Positions 52,823-62,313 are shown, numbered from the stretch's first letter. The stretch: DNA of 64,000 bases from Litoreibacter meonggei (GCF_003663885.1 NZ_RCCE01000008.1:1-64000), one strand, 5' to 3'. The notes: generated by a model not told the origin, from the letters alone. Program-made: numbers and translations.

Positions 52823-53899
52823 ATGGCAGAAATCTGGTCCTCCCCCTATTGGCCGCGTTTTACCTATGACGCGACCGCCCTTGCGCCGCTTCTGGCCGCC
52901 GCGTCCGAGGCGGTGGGGGAGGTTCGTGGCATGTATGCGGGCCTCACCGATGACGAGCGGCACCAGATCATTCTGCGCGAATTCACCCGTGAAGCCGTCC
53001 ACAGTTTCGCCATCGAAGGGGTGGAATTGGATGCCTCCCAGATACAGGCGTCGATTGTGGCGAGCATGGCAAATCAGGCTCTAACCCACGCCAACAGGCG
53101 CGCCGATGATGTGGTCACGGTCATGCGCGACGCGCGCAGTGGGGCAGGGGAGTTGACCGCCGAACGGCTGCAAGGCTGGCACGCGACGTTATTCGCCAAA
53201 GCGGAGGTCGAAGACCTCGGCCAGTGGCGCAGCTTCGACATGGTGATCGCCAAGAGCAATATCGCAGGTCGGGAGAACGAGGTGCTATATCGCGCCGTTC
53301 CCGCCGCGCGGGTCGACTACGAGATGGGGGAATTCCTGTCCTGGCTCGCCGCCGATGACAGCCCGCCCGCCATTCGTGCGGCCTTGGCGCATTTGTGGTT
53401 CGAGAGCATCCACCCGTTCAGCGACGGCAACGGGCGCATTGGTCGGGCGTTGATAGAGTATGTTTTCGCCCAAACCGCCCTGCTGCCGTTTTCGCTGTCC
53501 CGCCAGATCGAGGCGGACAAGCAAGGCTACTATGACGCGCTGCAAGCGGGGCGGCAGGAAGGGCAGGGGGGCATCGACGCGACCCCCTTCGTCGGCTGGT
53601 TTCTGGAGGCGCTGCTGGCCGGTGTTGACGCAGCACACGCCGAGGCGCGGTTCCTCGCGGCCCGCAACCGCTTCTTCCTGCGCCACGAGAGTGTCATGAA
53701 TGCCCGTCAGGGGGCTGTGCTGCGCAAATGGTGGGGTCTGGGGCCTGAGAGCGTCGCAGAGGGCCTTACAGCGCGTCTCTACGTCAAACTGGGCGGCATC
53801 GCCCCCGCCACGGCCACCCGCGACCTGACGGCGCTGGAGGAGGCCGGCGTGCTCGAAGGTGTCGGGGCAGGGCGGGCGAAGGTGTATCTGGTGGTCTAA
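52823..53899 (+). CDS. Fic-family AMP-transferase, class II
   Basis: A 358-residue protein. The N-terminal DUF4172-like region (MAEIWSSPYWPRFTY) contains the inhibitory motif SFAIEG at 61-66 that defines class II Fic enzymes. The Fic core has the complete active-site motif HPFSDGNGR at 197-205. The C-terminal 70 residues (TARLYVKLGGIAPATATRDLTALEEAGVLE) form a winged-helix region. Such proteins transfer AMP to targets, with autoinhibition relieved by the helix moving away. It lies between parB and an unknown secreted protein, behind a perfect inverted repeat. The target is unknown; there is no antitoxin-like partner gene, in line with internal inhibition. Confidence 0.94.
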   Translation: MAEIWSSPYWPRFTYDATALAPLLAAASEAVGEVRGMYAGLTDDERHQIILREFTREAVHSFAIEGVELDASQIQASIVASMANQALTHANRRADDVVTVMRDARSGAGELTAERLQGWHATLFAKAEVEDLGQWRSFDMVIAKSNIAGRENEVLYRAVPAARVDYEMGEFLSWLAADDSPPAIRAALAHLWFESIHPFSDGNGRIGRALIEYVFAQTALLPFSLSRQIEADKQGYYDALQAGRQEGQGGIDATPFVGWFLEALLAGVDAAHAEARFLAARNRFFLRHESVMNARQGAVLRKWWGLGPESVAEGLTARLYVKLGGIAPATATRDLTALEEAGVLEGVGAGRAKVYLVV

Positions 53900-53990
53900 T
53901 CGCGGTAGCGCTACGGATCCGAAAATCTGCTATACTGTCAGGTGAAACAAACTTGGCTCACCTGTAACACCTACAGTTTGGATATGGCAG

Positions 53991-54689
53991 ATGCTCAATC
54001 TATCGTTTGGAAATTCGGTTATTGTGGCGACGATGATTGTAGCCAGCTCAGTCCCTTCGTCGACCTCCGCTACTCCTTTCGGCACCCTTTTGCGGGAAGC
54101 GGTGGAGCGAAGCCTCAGACAATCGACGGATGATGCCCTTGACGCCGGTTCCCGCCAGGCACTGCGGGGCAACAAACAAGGAGCAGGCGCGGCTTTGCGC
54201 CAATCAGAGATTGATGATGCGGCAGCGGCGTTTTTTGGCTCGGTTCCTCCAGAGGTCAGACGGCAGGCCCTTTTGCGTGCAGAGCCTGACCTACTGTTTA
54301 CTGATCCCAGATTAGCCACTGCGCTTGGTCTGGAAGCAGTCATAAAGCAAAACCCCGAACTGCTTACGATGGTTCTGCCCGATCAAAAGGCGCTGGACGT
54401 TTTGACGCCCCGAGGCGTTGTTGCGCGCTACGCCGATATCGCGGCAAAAGAGGCGGCCAAACCAGATCCGTGGATGAGTATCGACATATCCACTGGCATG
54501 ATGAAATTCGAACGCCCCATCATTGTTGGAGGGGTTGAAATCAAAAACGCGATGATCAATCTCTTTGTGGCGACGGGCTACTTGGGTGCCGCTTGTACTT
54601 TGATCGCACCGTGTCGTGACGCTGCGATCAAACTGGGCGCCGCGAAGCTCTTGGAGGCTGCCGCGGAGATTGAAAAAGAAGACTCCTGA
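53991..54689 (+). CDS. Hypothetical secreted protein
   Basis: A 232-residue protein not recognised. A signal-like N-terminus (NSVIVATMIVASSVPSSTSA, cleavage near residue 27) is followed by an alpha-helical, alanine/leucine-rich region with repeated acidic and basic residues. A more hydrophobic part lies near 195-215 (NLFVATGYLGAACTLIAP). Two cysteines (in ACTLIAPC) are close together. It is convergent with vgrG, 45 bp away, so it is not in that operon. The ribosome binding site is weak. Function unknown. Confidence 0.65.
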   Translation: MLNLSFGNSVIVATMIVASSVPSSTSATPFGTLLREAVERSLRQSTDDALDAGSRQALRGNKQGAGAALRQSEIDDAAAAFFGSVPPEVRRQALLRAEPDLLFTDPRLATALGLEAVIKQNPELLTMVLPDQKALDVLTPRGVVARYADIAAKEAAKPDPWMSIDISTGMMKFERPIIVGGVEIKNAMINLFVATGYLGAACTLIAPCRDAAIKLGAAKLLEAAAEIEKEDS

Positions 54690-54734
54690 ACGTAAAAGAG
54701 CCCGCATATCGCGAGCCCCCAGTCTGAGAAGGCT

Positions 54735-56792
54735 CTATTCCCCCTCTTTCGGGCATTCCTCGACCAAGGGCAGGGCCTTGTTCGCCGCACCTGACAGTGT
54801 AGGGACCTGTGCGGAGCCTGCGCCGCCCATTGAGACCTGACCTTTGAGGTTGATCTGTGCCGCCTTTAGCTCGATCGTTCCACCACCGAGGGTGATGGAA
54901 CAGCCCGGGCCTTTGATGGTGAACTTCTCGTAAGCCATAAGTGTGTGTTTGCCGGTGTTGTTGGTGATACTGTCGACCACGTTCAACGTGTATTTGCCGG
55001 ACACCTCCTGCTCCACGTTGCGGCCCACTGAAACGAGATGATCGGCATAGATCGCCTGTTTGTGGATGTTGCCGACGTTGTGGACGTGGTCCTTGCCGTA
55101 ATTTTCAATCTGATCGCGACCGACGGTGTAATTCACGTCTCGCCCGACGTTGTGGCGGGCATCGCGTGCTACGGATTCAGTGTGATCCTGGCCGACAGTG
55201 ATTGATTTGTCGCGGCCAACGGTCTCGAACTGGTCATTGTCGACCCGCTTTTCGCGATTGTTCTCGATGTGGATCTCCTGATCCTTCTGGCCGTGCATGT
55301 AGATCTTTTCCTGATCTTTCTCGTCTTCGAAAGTCAGCTCGTTAAAGCCGCTGCCCTGATGGGTGTCGGTCTTGAACACGGATTTGGTCTTGTTGGAGGG
55401 CAATGCGTAGGGGGCGTTGTTCTTGCCGTTATAGACGCAGCCGGTGACCAGTGGCTGGTCGGGGTCGCCTTCAAGGAATTCGACCACGACTTCCATGCCG
55501 ATGCGCGGGATGATCATGCCGCCCCAGCCTTTACCGGCCCAATTTTGCGACACACGGCATCGCATCGAATAGGCTTTCAGGCGGTCCCAATGGAAATGCA
55601 CCCAAATGCGGCCATATTCGTCGCAATCAATTTCACCCTCGCCAACGACGGTCGCGGTTTGCGGGCCGTGTACGATGGGGCGGGGGGTGATCCGCTCGGG
55701 TTCGAACGGCTCGGTTATCGGGGTCATGATGTAGCTGGCGGTGTAGGCATACCCGTCATCGCCGGAGTTGCCCGAGCCGTAAGCTTGCGAGCGGAAGCTG
55801 TAGTCAACGCGAACGCACAGAAACTCCTCGTCGAGGATGCCTGGAACCTGCTGACCGCCCACTATGACACGGCACCCGGCATTGAGCGATACCACGTCGC
55901 CCACAACCGAGTGGAAGTGGTCGTTGGAGCGCTCTTGCAGCGTACGCAATTTTGCCACCGCGTCGCCGCGCTGGCGATCGAGGTAGTCGCCGGGATAGTC
56001 GAAGCTTTCGATCTGCCCGTTGTCATATTGCGCATCGCCCACATGCTCCGTCAGCATTTGCGACACAGGGGTCTTAAAGTTGTAATCGGTCATTGTGATC
56101 GCGCCGGTGGTCAGCAAGCGGCGGGGCTGCCAGTGCCAGAAGTGTTCTTCTGGCGGGCGATGCTGGCCGTCGACGGGGTAGAAAGGCACCGTTTCCTGAT
56201 CGATCTGCGGAAAGTTGTCCATGTCGTCGTTGAGGACCAACTTATGAGAGCCTTCCTCGTGGACAAAGTAGTAGTGGATGCCGAATCGCTCCAGCTGACG
56301 GGCGACGAAGGTGAAGTCGCTTTCGCGGTACTGAACTGTGTATTCAAGCTCGGGGTAGGAGCGGGACAGCTGAACCTCGAACGGCGTGTCGCCATGGCCG
56401 GAATAGTCCCCGAAGACCTCTTCCACGATCTGCACTACGTTCATGTTGTGGAAGATTTTCTGGTTGCGGCGGCGTGACGCCAGCCAGAACCACGGGCGGA
56501 GGACTAGATTATAGGTGTTGCCGTTCTCTTGGACGCCCGTCCACTCGGCCTCGGTAACAACCCCGTCGAAGAAGGATTTATCGCCTGACATGGAATCAAG
56601 TTCCACGGTGGCGTGGGTACCGATGATGTTGGTGAGGTCGATATTCGCCTCGTGAGACAACGCCTCGACGTTGAACTCGAACAGATCATCAATGCTGCTA
56701 TGGCCGTCAAATCGCAGAAGAACCAAATGGTCCTTGCCAAGCGTGGTGTGAAGCTTGCCGACTTTGTTGTCTTGGGAAAATGGTTTGTTCAT
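54735..56792 (-). CDS. vgrG: T6SS spike protein VgrG (TssI)
   Basis: A 685-residue VgrG. The gp27-like N-terminal part covers about 1-370 (LHTTLGKDHLVLLRFDG, RESDFTFVARQLERFGIHYYF is the family signature). The gp5 OB-fold follows near 385-470 (DEYGRIWVHFHWDR, RVSQNWAGKGWGGMIIPRIGMEVVVEFLEGDPDQPLVTG). The C-terminal beta-helix consists of NVGRDVNYTVGRD-type repeats. The protein ends ECPKEGE with no fused toxin, so effectors must be carried by adaptors such as DUF4123. It is separated from the main T6SS cluster by the replication module and stands alone on its strand. Confidence 0.96.
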   Translation of the reverse strand: MNKPFSQDNKVGKLHTTLGKDHLVLLRFDGHSSIDDLFEFNVEALSHEANIDLTNIIGTHATVELDSMSGDKSFFDGVVTEAEWTGVQENGNTYNLVLRPWFWLASRRRNQKIFHNMNVVQIVEEVFGDYSGHGDTPFEVQLSRSYPELEYTVQYRESDFTFVARQLERFGIHYYFVHEEGSHKLVLNDDMDNFPQIDQETVPFYPVDGQHRPPEEHFWHWQPRRLLTTGAITMTDYNFKTPVSQMLTEHVGDAQYDNGQIESFDYPGDYLDRQRGDAVAKLRTLQERSNDHFHSVVGDVVSLNAGCRVIVGGQQVPGILDEEFLCVRVDYSFRSQAYGSGNSGDDGYAYTASYIMTPITEPFEPERITPRPIVHGPQTATVVGEGEIDCDEYGRIWVHFHWDRLKAYSMRCRVSQNWAGKGWGGMIIPRIGMEVVVEFLEGDPDQPLVTGCVYNGKNNAPYALPSNKTKSVFKTDTHQGSGFNELTFEDEKDQEKIYMHGQKDQEIHIENNREKRVDNDQFETVGRDKSITVGQDHTESVARDARHNVGRDVNYTVGRDQIENYGKDHVHNVGNIHKQAIYADHLVSVGRNVEQEVSGKYTLNVVDSITNNTGKHTLMAYEKFTIKGPGCSITLGGGTIELKAAQINLKGQVSMGGAGSAQVPTLSGAANKALPLVEECPKEGE

Positions 56793-56956
56793 GAAAATAG
56801 AACCCGGTTAAAAAATGAAATAATTGCCACGATGCTACTCTTGTCGTGACGTTTTGCCAAGAAATGATGATGCGCCGACGGCAATAGTCATTTGTTATCA
56901 GCAGATAGAGCTTGGGAAACCAGTCGGGGACTGACTTTGGTGTGTGCCTTAAGTCA

Positions 56957-57979
56957 TCACCCGCGCGGGTTGACCAGCTTGGCCAGCACCGTGTCGCGGG
57001 TGACCTGCCCGATCAACTTCCCGTCGCGGGTGACACCCAGAACGGGGGTGTCGGCCATCTGGTCCATGATCTCGGTCACGTCCGTATCCGCGTCGATGGT
57101 GGCCTTGGGCGTGCCTTTCACTGGTTCCACCATGTCGCGGGCGCACAGCACACCAAGGGGGTTCATGTGCGCCACAAAATCCGCCACGTAATCGTTTTGC
57201 GGGTTGGTGAAGATGTCCTGTGGGGTGCCACATTGCACGATGCGCCCGCCTTCCATGATGGCGATGCGGTTGCCGATCTTGAACGCCTCGTCCAGATCGT
57301 GAGACACGAAAATAATAGTGCGCTTGAGTTTTTGTTGCAGCTCCAGCAACTCGTCTTGCAGGCGGGTGCGGATCAGCGGGTCGAGGGCACTGAAGGGCTC
57401 GTCCATCAGCAAAATCGGCGCATCGGTAACGAAGGCGCGGGCGAGGCCGACGCGTTGCTGCATACCGCCGGACAACTCACCCACCTTGCGGTCCGCCCAA
57501 TCGGCGAGCCCCACGAGGGCGAGTTGTTCTTCGACTTTGGCGTTGCGGTCGGCTGTGGCCATGCCGCCAAGCTCCAACCCGAGGCCGACATTTTCGCGCA
57601 CGGAACGCCATGGCAGCAGACCAAACTGCTGGAAGACCATCGCGATGGTGCCAAGGCGCATGCGTCGCAGGGTCTTGGCGTCGGCGTTGGTGATATCCAC
57701 CATGGTGCCGTTGTCGTTGACCTCCACTTGGCCGCGCACGACGGGGTTCAGGCCGTTTACGGCCCTGAGCAAGGTCGATTTACCGGAGCCGGAGAGGCCC
57801 ATGAGCACCAGAATTTCACCTTCGGCCACGGTCAGGGAGCAGTCATGCACGCCTAAGACTTGGCCAGTTGCTTCCTGCACTTCTGGGCGGGTTTTGCCGT
57901 CGTCCATCAGGGGCAGGGCGGTGGCGGGTTTGTCGCCGAAAACGATCGAGACGTTTTTGAAATCAACTGCGGTGCTCAT
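56957..57979 (-). CDS. choV: Choline ABC transporter ATP-binding protein ChoV
   Basis: A 340-residue ABC ATPase of the ProV/OpuA class: Walker A GLSGSGKST at 61-69, signature LSGGMQQR, Walker B LLMDEPFSALDP. A C-terminal CBS-like region (about 275-340, VTEIMDQMADTPVLGVTRDGKLIGQVT) is typical of osmoprotectant importers. It powers uptake of choline or glycine betaine with ChoW and ChoX. It overlaps the GFA gene by 4 bases (ATGA). Confidence 0.93.
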   Translation of the reverse strand: MSTAVDFKNVSIVFGDKPATALPLMDDGKTRPEVQEATGQVLGVHDCSLTVAEGEILVLMGLSGSGKSTLLRAVNGLNPVVRGQVEVNDNGTMVDITNADAKTLRRMRLGTIAMVFQQFGLLPWRSVRENVGLGLELGGMATADRNAKVEEQLALVGLADWADRKVGELSGGMQQRVGLARAFVTDAPILLMDEPFSALDPLIRTRLQDELLELQQKLKRTIIFVSHDLDEAFKIGNRIAIMEGGRIVQCGTPQDIFTNPQNDYVADFVAHMNPLGVLCARDMVEPVKGTPKATIDADTDVTEIMDQMADTPVLGVTRDGKLIGQVTRDTVLAKLVNPRG

Positions 57980-58401
57980 TGTGAGTCCTTGGATTTGGTG
58001 TAGCGCAACACGCCTGCAATGCCATTTGGATCGCCGCCGTCGGAGGGGTGCAACTGGCCGTCATTCACGATTATCTCGGAAAGATCGAAGGGCGAATGAC
58101 CCTTGAGGCAGGCCAGATTGACGCCAAGCTCGTTCGGGTCGGAGCGGCGCTGATGGTGGGTGTAGATGCCGCAAGTGGCGCAGAACCAGTGCTTCGCTGT
58201 GCGGGTGTTGAACTGGTAAAGCGTCAGGTTGTCCTCGCCTGCCGTGATGGTGACGCCGTCCAAGGGTGCCGTCACGGCGACCGCACCGCGCATGGTGCAA
58301 AATGAGCAATCGCATCGCCGCGCGGTGTTCAGCCCGTCGCTGAGGGTCACGCGAAATTGCACCGCGTCGCAATGGCAGGCTGCGTCGTGGGTCTGGCTCA
58401 T
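57976..58401 (-). CDS. GFA-family zinc protein
   Basis: A 141-residue protein with the cysteine pattern of the glutathione-dependent formaldehyde-activating family: C9 and C11 in ACHC, C30, C32 and C35 in CDCSFC, and C74 and C77 in CATC. These ligate zinc. The enzyme activity of the wider family is often unproven, so I give only the family. It is translationally coupled on both sides (ATGA overlaps with choW and choV). Choline demethylation releases formaldehyde, so a link with choline use is conceivable but is inference. Confidence 0.9.
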   Translation of the reverse strand: MSQTHDAACHCDAVQFRVTLSDGLNTARRCDCSFCTMRGAVAVTAPLDGVTITAGEDNLTLYQFNTRTAKHWFCATCGIYTHHQRRSDPNELGVNLACLKGHSPFDLSEIIVNDGQLHPSDGGDPNGIAGVLRYTKSKDSQ

Positions 58402-59231
58402 TTGCCATCCACCCGCAGCATGCGGTCAAGCATGATGGCGACGACGACGATGACGAAACCGGCCTCGAAGCCCAAGGCAGGATTCACCTGATTGAGCGCC
58501 CGCACCACTGGCACGCCAAGGCCATCTGCCCCGACAAGCGCGGCGATCACCACCATGGACAGCGACAGCATGATGGTCTGGTTCAGGCCCGCCATGATTT
58601 GGGGCAGGGCGTAGGGAAGCTCCACCTTCCAAAGCGTCTGGCGGGGGGTTGCGCCGAAGGCTTGCGCGGCCTCCAGCAAGGGTTGCGGGGTGGACGAGAC
58701 GCCTAAGTGGGTCAGCCGGATGGGTGCGGGCAGCACGAAAATCACGGTGGCGATCAGGCCGGGCACCATGCCGATGCCGAAGAAGACAATGGCCGGGATC
58801 AGGTAGACGAAGGTCGGCAGCGTTTGCATCAGGTCCAGCACTGGGCGCATGGCGGCGAACAGGCGCGGGCGGTGGGCGGCGGCGATGCCGATGGGGGTGC
58901 CGACGGCCATGCAGACCACGCAGGCGGACAGCACGAGGGTGAGGCTTTCGGTGGTTTCTTCCCAATAGTCCTGATTGAGGATGAACAGGAACCCGAGGAA
59001 CACGAACAGGCAGGTTTTCCACGAGCGTTGAAGCAGCCATGTCAGTCCCACGAAGCCCGCGATGGTGACCAGCGGGTGGGGGGATTGCAGCACCCACAGG
59101 ATCGCGTCAATCAGGGTTTCCATCACGGTGGAGAGCCCGTCGAAGAACGGCTCGCCCGCGTCTTTCAACCACTCGAATATAGCTTTGGCGGTTTTGCCGA
59201 TCGGGATTTTGTTATCTGTGAGCCAGTCCAT
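58398..59231 (-). CDS. choW: Choline ABC transporter permease ChoW
   Basis: A 277-residue permease of the ProW type. About seven hydrophobic segments are visible, and the cytoplasmic EAA loop (EAAQAFGATPRQTLWKVELP) contacts ChoV. The N-terminal segment IPIGKTAKAIFEWL is typical. The ATG at 59231 is preferred to 59261 because it starts the conserved MDWLTDNKIPIG. It lies 60 bp downstream of the MFS gene. Confidence 0.93.
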   Translation of the reverse strand: MDWLTDNKIPIGKTAKAIFEWLKDAGEPFFDGLSTVMETLIDAILWVLQSPHPLVTIAGFVGLTWLLQRSWKTCLFVFLGFLFILNQDYWEETTESLTLVLSACVVCMAVGTPIGIAAAHRPRLFAAMRPVLDLMQTLPTFVYLIPAIVFFGIGMVPGLIATVIFVLPAPIRLTHLGVSSTPQPLLEAAQAFGATPRQTLWKVELPYALPQIMAGLNQTIMLSLSMVVIAALVGADGLGVPVVRALNQVNPALGFEAGFVIVVVAIMLDRMLRVDGK

Positions 59232-59291
59232 GGGGTCTTTCCGGTTTGTTGCGGCCAACATGCCGACAAATGGGCGTGACGGGAAGCGGGT

Positions 59292-60482
59292 TTATTCCAG
59301 ATTGGCGCGACGGGCAGTGAAGGCGAGGGTGGTGAGCGCTGCGAGGCCCGCCAGTGCGTACCATCCGGCGATGGTGTGGATCTGGTCGAAGGACAGGTTG
59401 GCGCTGGTGCTGGCGGAGCCGGAGGCCAGAAGCAGCGTTGCGGCGAAGACCAGCCGTCCGGTCAGGCTTTGCAGCGACAGGTATGTGGCGCGGGTGCCGT
59501 CCTCTAGAAGGGGTTGGATGCGGGCCTGAATGAACGGTTGCGACAGGGAATTGGGGATCATGCGGAACAGCAAAAGCCCGATGACAAGGACGCTGCCAGA
59601 CAGGGCCAGCGAGGCCACCAGCGCGATTTGCATGGCGAAGGCGACCAGCAGGATGGCAGGCAGCCCGATGCGCTTGCGGATGCGTAGCGCCACCAGCGAG
59701 ACCAGCACGGACAGCACCATCATCGCGGCGGAGACGGTGCCGGAGACCAGCGGGGCCTCGGATCGGAGGCCGCTGGTGGCCATCGCTTCGGCGATGAAGG
59801 GCTGGCCGAAAACGAACGGGATGTGGCTGAACACATACATCAGCAGGCTGAGCGCGAAGAGCCAAAGTAGCGTCGGATTGGCGAAGTTGGCGCGCAAGGT
59901 GCGCAGGTCATCGAAACGCTCCGGCGCGCGCAATTTGTGGGGTGGTTCCTTGAGTTGCAGGGTCACGGCGAGCAGCACGGCGGCGGCGATGGCCCCTGCG
60001 GCGAAAGGCAGAGCGCCGGACCACAGCGCCAGCGCGCCCCCAGTGACGGCGGACAGGGCAAGCGCGGAGAAGCCGAAACGCCATGCGCGCAGCTCGTGCG
60101 TTTCAACCTCATCTGAGCGACCTTCGGCGGTGAGACTTTCATACAGCAGCGAGGTGTCGGTGCCGGACCGGAAGGCCGACGCCGCGCCCAGCAGGATTTG
60201 CCCACCCGCGAAGATGGCGAAGCTGTTGCCGACGGTGATCAGCGCAGCGCCAGCGAACAGAGCGATGGCCGCGCAAATCAGAGTCAGGCGGCGGCCAAGG
60301 CGGTCGGACATGTAGCCGGACGGGACTTCCAGAACCGTGGTGGCGATGTCGTAGATGACGTAGAGCAAAATGGCCTGAGATGCAGAGAGTTCCTGCTGGA
60401 AATAGAGAAACCACGTGGCCTGCCAGAACGCGAGGTTCTGGCACAGTTTTAGCCATGGGTAGAGGGCGAGGTTTCGGGTCAT
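59292..60482 (-). CDS. MFS transporter
   Basis: A 396-residue protein with about twelve hydrophobic segments and the MFS loop motif GYMSDRLGRRLT near residue 56. The substrate is not evident. It overlaps the thiopurine methyltransferase gene by 4 bases and lies 60 bp upstream of choW, so it interrupts the choline transport genes. An efflux role related to the methyltransferase product is possible but unsupported. Confidence 0.9.
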   Translation of the reverse strand: MTRNLALYPWLKLCQNLAFWQATWFLYFQQELSASQAILLYVIYDIATTVLEVPSGYMSDRLGRRLTLICAAIALFAGAALITVGNSFAIFAGGQILLGAASAFRSGTDTSLLYESLTAEGRSDEVETHELRAWRFGFSALALSAVTGGALALWSGALPFAAGAIAAAVLLAVTLQLKEPPHKLRAPERFDDLRTLRANFANPTLLWLFALSLLMYVFSHIPFVFGQPFIAEAMATSGLRSEAPLVSGTVSAAMMVLSVLVSLVALRIRKRIGLPAILLVAFAMQIALVASLALSGSVLVIGLLLFRMIPNSLSQPFIQARIQPLLEDGTRATYLSLQSLTGRLVFAATLLLASGSASTSANLSFDQIHTIAGWYALAGLAALTTLAFTARRANLE

Positions 60483-61111
60483 TGGCGCAATAGCCAGACT
60501 TCCTCGGTTGCGGGATGGCCTTTTAGGCCGCCTTCTGCGTCGTCATGTGCAAGGCGTTCTAGGGTGTAGATATTGTCGTAGAGCGTGTGTACTTCGTCGG
60601 CGGTGATAGCGAACGGCGGGCCGTTCATAACACTTTGATCGTATTGGACGGTGACTAGAAGTTGCGGCGCGATATTGGTGATTTTGGCTAAATGTGCGGC
60701 GTATTGTGTTCGCATGTTGGACGGTAAAGCGACTAGAGCGGCGCGGTCGTAGGTGGCGTCTATGTGACCGAGCGTGTCTTGGGTAAGATCGAAAACATCG
60801 CCGACATAGATTTCGACGCTATCCGCACTGAGGCGCTTGAGCTTGCCCAGATCGGTGGTGTCGGGCGTCACACCTAATTCGTTGAACAACTGCTCGATGG
60901 CGAGTGCACTCAGCTCGGCCCCGATGACATGGTAGCCTTGAGCCATAAGCCAAGCGATATCGTGGGTTTTTCCGCACAGCGGCAGAAAAATACGGGCGCC
61001 TTTGGGCAAGTTTAGGGTCTGGACATGGTCAACGAGATGCGCATTCGGCTTGCGTTGGTGGAACCCTGTTTGACCGGCTTCCCACCGCTTGTGCCAGAAG
61101 TCTGCTTTCAT
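60479..61111 (-). CDS. tpm: Thiopurine S-methyltransferase family protein
   Basis: A 210-residue SAM-dependent methyltransferase. The start FWHKRWEAGQTGFHQ is the bacterial TPMT signature, and the SAM-binding motif FLPLCGKTHDIAWLMAQGYHVIGAELS follows. Bacterial members methylate thiopurines and also selenium or tellurium species. It is the first gene of the tpm-MFS-choW-GFA-choV run, directly after the terminator of choX. Confidence 0.92.
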   Translation of the reverse strand: MKADFWHKRWEAGQTGFHQRKPNAHLVDHVQTLNLPKGARIFLPLCGKTHDIAWLMAQGYHVIGAELSALAIEQLFNELGVTPDTTDLGKLKRLSADSVEIYVGDVFDLTQDTLGHIDATYDRAALVALPSNMRTQYAAHLAKITNIAPQLLVTVQYDQSVMNGPPFAITADEVHTLYDNIYTLERLAHDDAEGGLKGHPATEEVWLLRQ

Positions 61112-61130
61112 AGCGCTGTGCCTGTCGTTT

Positions 61131-61166
61131 GAAGAAAAAAGGCCCGAACGCGACGCGCTCGGGCCT
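61131..61166 (-). terminator. Rho-independent terminator after choX
   Basis: A GC-rich stem of arms 61140-61152 and 61154-61166 (one mismatch) is followed on the minus strand by TTTTTTCTTC. It ends choX transcription and insulates the tpm operon. Confidence 0.85.
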
Positions 61167-61190
61167 GAATGTTAGATGATGTCGGCTGGC

Positions 61191-62117
61191 TTACAAGCCC
61201 AGTGCCGCCTTAGCCGCTGCAACGGCATCGCCGCCGTCTTTGGTGGTCACGCCGTCGAGCCAGCCCATAACCACATCAGGGTTAGCTTTCATCCAAGCAG
61301 TGGCCGCGTCGTCTGCATCCTCGCCGTCGTTCAGGATCGCGCCCATGATTTCGTTTTCCATGGCCAGCGTGAACTTCAGGTTACCCAGAAATGCGCCGAC
61401 GTTCGGGCACTCTTCAGCCAAGCCCTTGCGGGTGTTCGTGTAGATGGTGGCGCCGCCCAGATCAGGGCCGAAGAACTCGTCTCCGCCGGTCAGGTAGCCC
61501 ATGTCGAAGTTGGCATTCATCGGGTGCGGCTCCCAGCCGAGGAAGATCACCGGTTCGCCCTTTTTGGTGGCGCGTTCGACTTGGGCCAGCATGCCTTGCT
61601 CGGAGGATTCGACCACCTCGAAGTCTTTCAGGCCGAAGCTGTCGCCGTCGATCATGGACTGGATCAGGCGGTTGCCGTCATTGCCCGGTTCGATGCCGTA
61701 GATCTTGCCGTCCAGCGCCTCTGCTTTGCCTGCGATGTCGGCGAAGCTGGCGATGCCCATCTCTTTCGCGACGGAGTTTACGGCCAACGTATATTTCGCG
61801 CCTTCAAGGTTTTCGCGGACCGTAACCACTGTGCCAGCTTCGCGATAAGGCGCGATGTCGCCTTCCATTGTTGGCATCCAGTTGCCCAAGAAGACGTCGA
61901 TATCGCCTTCGGCCATAGAAGTGTAGGTCACCGGAACGGACAACAGCTTGATGTCGGTTTCGTAGCCCAGTGCGTCCATCAGAACGGTCGTGGCCGCAGT
62001 GGTTGCGGTGATGTCGGTCCAGCCGACATCGGAGAATACGATTTCGTCGCAGTTGGCGAAGGCAGGTCCGGCGATGGCGGTTATGGCCAGCGCGGAGAGG
62101 GTGGTTCTAATGGACAT
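61191..62117 (-). CDS. choX: Choline-binding periplasmic protein ChoX
   Basis: A 308-residue substrate-binding protein with signal peptide ending AFA near residue 20. The ligand box of choline binders is visible: tryptophan and aspartate in DVGWTD, tryptophan in LGNWMP, tyrosine in KIYGIEPGN, tryptophan in FLGWEPHPMN. It delivers choline to ChoW/ChoV. The ATG at 62117 has GGGAG upstream. The longer frame to 62207 has no signal-like start. It has its own terminator and is separated from choW and choV by three genes. Confidence 0.95.
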   Translation of the reverse strand: MSIRTTLSALAITAIAGPAFANCDEIVFSDVGWTDITATTAATTVLMDALGYETDIKLLSVPVTYTSMAEGDIDVFLGNWMPTMEGDIAPYREAGTVVTVRENLEGAKYTLAVNSVAKEMGIASFADIAGKAEALDGKIYGIEPGNDGNRLIQSMIDGDSFGLKDFEVVESSEQGMLAQVERATKKGEPVIFLGWEPHPMNANFDMGYLTGGDEFFGPDLGGATIYTNTRKGLAEECPNVGAFLGNLKFTLAMENEIMGAILNDGEDADDAATAWMKANPDVVMGWLDGVTTKDGGDAVAAAKAALGL

Positions 62118-62270
62118 TTGGTAGTCTCCCAGTTCGTGTTTTACTTTGCGCGTGAGGGTATACCGCTCGCCGCGAGTGTAAAGCTGGAACTGTCGGGAGA
62201 CCGACATGGCCGCAGTTGCGATGACGAGATATCTGGCTGCAACAGATGATGGCTTGGAGATGTTGCTCGT

Positions 62271-62313
62271 GTGAAAACGAAAACAGCGAGCGCCTTACCG
62301 ACGCTCGCTGTTT
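62271..62313 (-). terminator. Rho-independent terminator after the lectin gene
   Basis: A perfect 12-bp stem (62281-62292 with 62302-62313) around a 9-base loop is followed on the minus strand by TCGTTTTCAC. It lies between the lectin gene and choX. Confidence 0.75.

Noticed and set aside
55269-56477. 402-codon plus-strand frame over vgrG
   Set aside because: Antisense to the conserved VgrG core, with no domain and no ribosome binding site.
8638-56792. Contractile prophage instead of T6SS
   Set aside because: TssK, TssL, TssM, ClpV, PpkA, TagF and Hcp are present, and capsid, terminase and integrase genes are absent.
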